From NCBI RefSeq assembly GCF_002931055.1, contig NZ_PSXX01000017.1, forward strand, positions 1-64,000: a stretch of 64,000 nt of DNA, read 5' to 3'. Shown here one piece after another: positions 61,753 through 64,000 of the stretch; the first letter of the stretch is position 1, and each line of letters opens with the position of its first letter. A program made the translations under genes and the position numbers. Origin of the DNA: Pseudoclavibacter sp. AY1H1. Its GTDB lineage: Bacteria > Actinomycetota > Actinomycetes > Actinomycetales > Microbacteriaceae. The notes beneath the pieces are model-generated. The model was not told the origin of the DNA, ran no database searches, and worked only from the letters and a program-made list of their open reading frames with translations.

Positions 61753-62519
61753 AGATGGCACTGGCGTCAGAGTCCTGGAAGCTCTTCACCCTCAGAGCAG
61801 TCCTCATCACGCTGGCGGTGAGTCTCGTCGTTCCTGTCCTGATGGCAGCAGTCACCGCCCCCTCCGTTGGCGAGGGGCTGCGCGTCGACGACCCGATGCT
61901 CGCAGCGGGGACAACGCCGGAGGTCGTCGGTCTCGAATGGATCGCACTCGGGCAGATCGGCGTCATCATCGTAGGGGTGCTTGCGGGAAGCGGTGAGTTC
62001 TCCGGCGGCCAGATCCAGACCTCGCTCGTCGCGGTGCCGAATCGGCTCAGGTTCGTCATCGCGAAGATCTCGGTCCTCGCCGTCACAGTGACGTTGCTCG
62101 GCGCGGTCACGATCCCGCTGCTCAGCATCTGCAGTCAGCTCGGTCTCGGATCGCTGAGTGTGCTCAGCGAGGGCGTGCCTGTCTCGCTCCTGGTGCGCTG
62201 GCTGGGCGGCGTCGTCTACTGGACGGGAATCGCGCTGATCGGGTTCAGCTTCGCGGTGCTGGTCCGCCAGGCCCTGGTGCCATTGCTCGTGCTCATCGCG
62301 GTCTCGCAGATATCGCTCGTCCTGGTCTTCCTGACGCCATGGGCGAAGTTCCTGCCGACGATCGCCGGCGCGCAGCTGTTCGATGCGGCCGCCGTGACCG
62401 CAGCGAATCCGGCAGCAGCGCTCGAACCCGGGAGCGCATACGCGGTGTTCCTCCTCACGGTCGTGGCATTGGTCTGCTCCGCCGCCTTCGCGTTCTGCCG
62501 ACGGGATGTGCGCGCATGA
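61749..62519 (+). CDS. ABC-2 type permease in lasso cluster, second
   Basis: The 256-residue protein is a paralogue of the first permease: six helices and SGGQIQTSLVAVPNRLRFVIAK in place of the same loop. Start GTG at 61749 overlaps the ATPase stop as GTGA; ATG 61755 is the alternative. Together the three genes make a heteromeric ABC-2 transporter. Confidence 0.86.
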   Translation: MKMALASESWKLFTLRAVLITLAVSLVVPVLMAAVTAPSVGEGLRVDDPMLAAGTTPEVVGLEWIALGQIGVIIVGVLAGSGEFSGGQIQTSLVAVPNRLRFVIAKISVLAVTVTLLGAVTIPLLSICSQLGLGSLSVLSEGVPVSLLVRWLGGVVYWTGIALIGFSFAVLVRQALVPLLVLIAVSQISLVLVFLTPWAKFLPTIAGAQLFDAAAVTAANPAAALEPGSAYAVFLLTVVALVCSAAFAFCRRDVRA

Positions 62520-64000
62520 GCCTTCCGCGGGAGAAGCGGTCGGCGGCACTCGCCGGTCTGTTCCGACACGTCTTCGTGCAGAAGCCCACGCTCGTCGTGA
62601 TCGTGGTCCTCAGCATCTGCGGCTCGGGGGCGGCGCTCGCGCAGCCGTGGCTCGTGGGCCAGATCATCGACCGGGTCGGCGCGAGCGAATCGCTTGGGGT
62701 GCTTCCGTGGCTGATCGTCGGCCTTCTCGTCGTGGGCGGGCTGATCTCGGGCTTCCTGCAGTACCTCATCCAGAGAACGGCCGAGGTCGCCATCCGATCA
62801 GCTCGGGTGGACCTCGTCGACCACATCCTGCGTCTTCCCATCGCGACCCTCGATCGCCACCGCGTCGGTGATCTGGTCTCCCGCGTGAACGCGGACACCT
62901 CGGTCATCCGCAGCATGTTGACGCAGGGATTCGTGGAGTCGATCGCCGGTGTCGTGACCTTGATCGGCGCGCTGGTGGCGATGTGGTTGATAGATCCGTT
63001 GCTGCTCGTGGTCTCACTCGGCGTCGCACTCGTTGCCGTCTTCCTCGTCGTGATGATGACGTCACGGATCGAGGAGGCCAGCTTGGGGGTGCAACAGGCG
63101 GTCGGCCGCCTGTCGTCCTCGCTGGATCGGGCTATCCGCGCCGTGCGCACAGTGCGGGCGGCGAACATGACAGGCGCGGAGTCGGAGCGTGTGAAGGGGG
63201 ATGTGGAAGCCAGCTGGGCTGCCGGCCTGCGGGTCGCGCGGATCACCGCCACGCTCGCGCCGGTCTCGTCCGCCGCCATGCAGGCCACGTTCCTTGTGGT
63301 CCTCGGACTCGGCGGCTACCAGGTCGCGGCGGGTGTGCTGACCGTCTCCGACCTGGTCTCCTTCATCTTGTTCCTGTTTTTGATGATCATGCCGCTCGGG
63401 CAGATCTTCGGAACGATCAGCGCTGTCGGCGAGGCTGTGGGCGGGATGGTGCGCATCAGCGAGGTCATGGAGCTGCCGCTGGAGGCGGATGCTGAAGCTG
63501 GAGCCGTTACCGCTCCTGCCACCGATGAGGGCAATGTCCTCGAGTTCCAGGACGTCGCTTTCTCCTACCCAGTCGCTCCCGAGCGGGATTCCGAGGATCT
63601 CGCGACGCTCGCAGCGGTCAGCTTCGAGGTGCCGCGAGGCGAGCGCGTCGCGCTCGTCGGGCCATCCGGGGCAGGGAAGAGCACGCTGCTGCAGCTCATC
63701 GCTCGCTTCTACGATGTGGATCGGGGGACGATCCGCTTCAACGGGGTCGATACCGCTGGCATCTCGCGTGAGGCCGTGCGGTCCCGGATCGCCTACGTCG
63801 AGCAGGAGGCGCCCGTGCCCGCGGGGTCCCTGAGGGACGCGGTGACACTTGGCTCACAGGCGCACACCGACACCGACATTCGCGAGCTGTTGAGCGAACT
63901 GGACCTCGTGGGAGTGCTCGAGCGCTCCCCACTCGGCCTCGACGCAGATCTGGGGGAGGGCGGCGTGCTGCTTTCAGGCGGTGAGCGTCAGCGCCTGGCG
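62516..64000 (+). CDS. ABC exporter with fused membrane and ATPase domains (lasso D protein), 3' truncated
   Basis: The first 495 residues are present. An ABC transmembrane domain of six helices (residues about 20-305; IIDRVGASESLG, LPIATLDRHRVGDLVSRVNAD) is followed by an ATPase domain with Walker A GPSGAGKST near residue 382, Q-loop IAYVEQEAPVPAG and signature LLSGGERQRLA at the very end; Walker B lies beyond the window. Lasso clusters usually carry such a D exporter after B2; here three ABC-2 genes come between. The ATG overlaps the previous stop. Confidence 0.93.
   Translation, partial: MSLPREKRSAALAGLFRHVFVQKPTLVVIVVLSICGSGAALAQPWLVGQIIDRVGASESLGVLPWLIVGLLVVGGLISGFLQYLIQRTAEVAIRSARVDLVDHILRLPIATLDRHRVGDLVSRVNADTSVIRSMLTQGFVESIAGVVTLIGALVAMWLIDPLLLVVSLGVALVAVFLVVMMTSRIEEASLGVQQAVGRLSSSLDRAIRAVRTVRAANMTGAESERVKGDVEASWAAGLRVARITATLAPVSSAAMQATFLVVLGLGGYQVAAGVLTVSDLVSFILFLFLMIMPLGQIFGTISAVGEAVGGMVRISEVMELPLEADAEAGAVTAPATDEGNVLEFQDVAFSYPVAPERDSEDLATLAAVSFEVPRGERVALVGPSGAGKSTLLQLIARFYDVDRGTIRFNGVDTAGISREAVRSRIAYVEQEAPVPAGSLRDAVTLGSQAHTDTDIRELLSELDLVGVLERSPLGLDADLGEGGVLLSGGERQRLA

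Overview
The window is high-GC actinobacterial chromosome, most likely Microbacteriaceae (inference from gene content and codon use; genus not assigned). Support comes from the MtrA-MtrB-LpqB cassette, a WhiB1-type regulator, Rv3235-family and CpaE-like proteins, and many apparently leaderless genes with a TANNNT -10 box 6-7 bases before an ATG/GTG start. The part from mtrA to whiB follows the gene order I recall for Mycobacterium tuberculosis Rv3246c-Rv3219, with some genes missing or inserted.

Layout. 1-114: 3' end of a 5S rRNA and its terminator. 209-5815 (minus): a tightly overlapping DUF58/MoxR/DUF4350/DUF4129/membrane-protein operon. 5934-20990: mtrA, mtrB, lpqB, a ComF-type phosphoribosyltransferase, hpf, secA, an Rv3235-like gene, small regulators, an SAF-domain protein with a CpaE-like ATPase, a PdtaS-like kinase and whiB. 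21170-27684: ordinary chromosome with a bcp peroxiredoxin, tRNA-Lys(CTT), a sugar-lactone oxidase, an MFS exporter, a DsbA/VKOR oxidative folding pair and small unknown genes. 27817-33668: a TetR regulator with two operator-like palindromes, an MMPL transporter carrying a C-terminal ABC-ATPase-like domain, and a YhgE/Pip protein. 33801-42720: sugar isomerase, CitB/CitA-type two-component system divergent from a dicarboxylate symporter, a PadR gene with its membrane partner, CorA and a DUF418 protein. 42818-49612: an Mrp Na+/H+ antiporter operon with MrpA and MrpB fused. 49663-56613: ilvD, ilvB, ilvN, ilvC, serA for branched-chain amino acid and serine synthesis.

56614-57832 is a gene-poor, repeat-rich stretch of about 1.2 kb with a strong terminator, two related ~75-bp hairpin repeats, a pentanucleotide microsatellite, short direct repeats and a perfect 19-bp inverted repeat. 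Right after it lies the most interesting part: a lasso-peptide biosynthetic cluster (57756 to the window end). It has a 42-aa precursor whose predicted core starts GVWFGRWRD and resembles propeptin, a split lasso cyclase with a frameshift in a G-rich tract, a PqqD-like recognition protein, a transglutaminase-like leader peptidase, a three-gene ABC-2 type transporter and the start of a fused ABC exporter that runs off the window. From the cyclase onward every junction is a 4-base start/stop overlap, so these genes are probably co-translated.

The precursor gene is too short for usual ORF cut-offs and was read directly from the DNA. All family assignments are from recognition of motifs, not from a database search.
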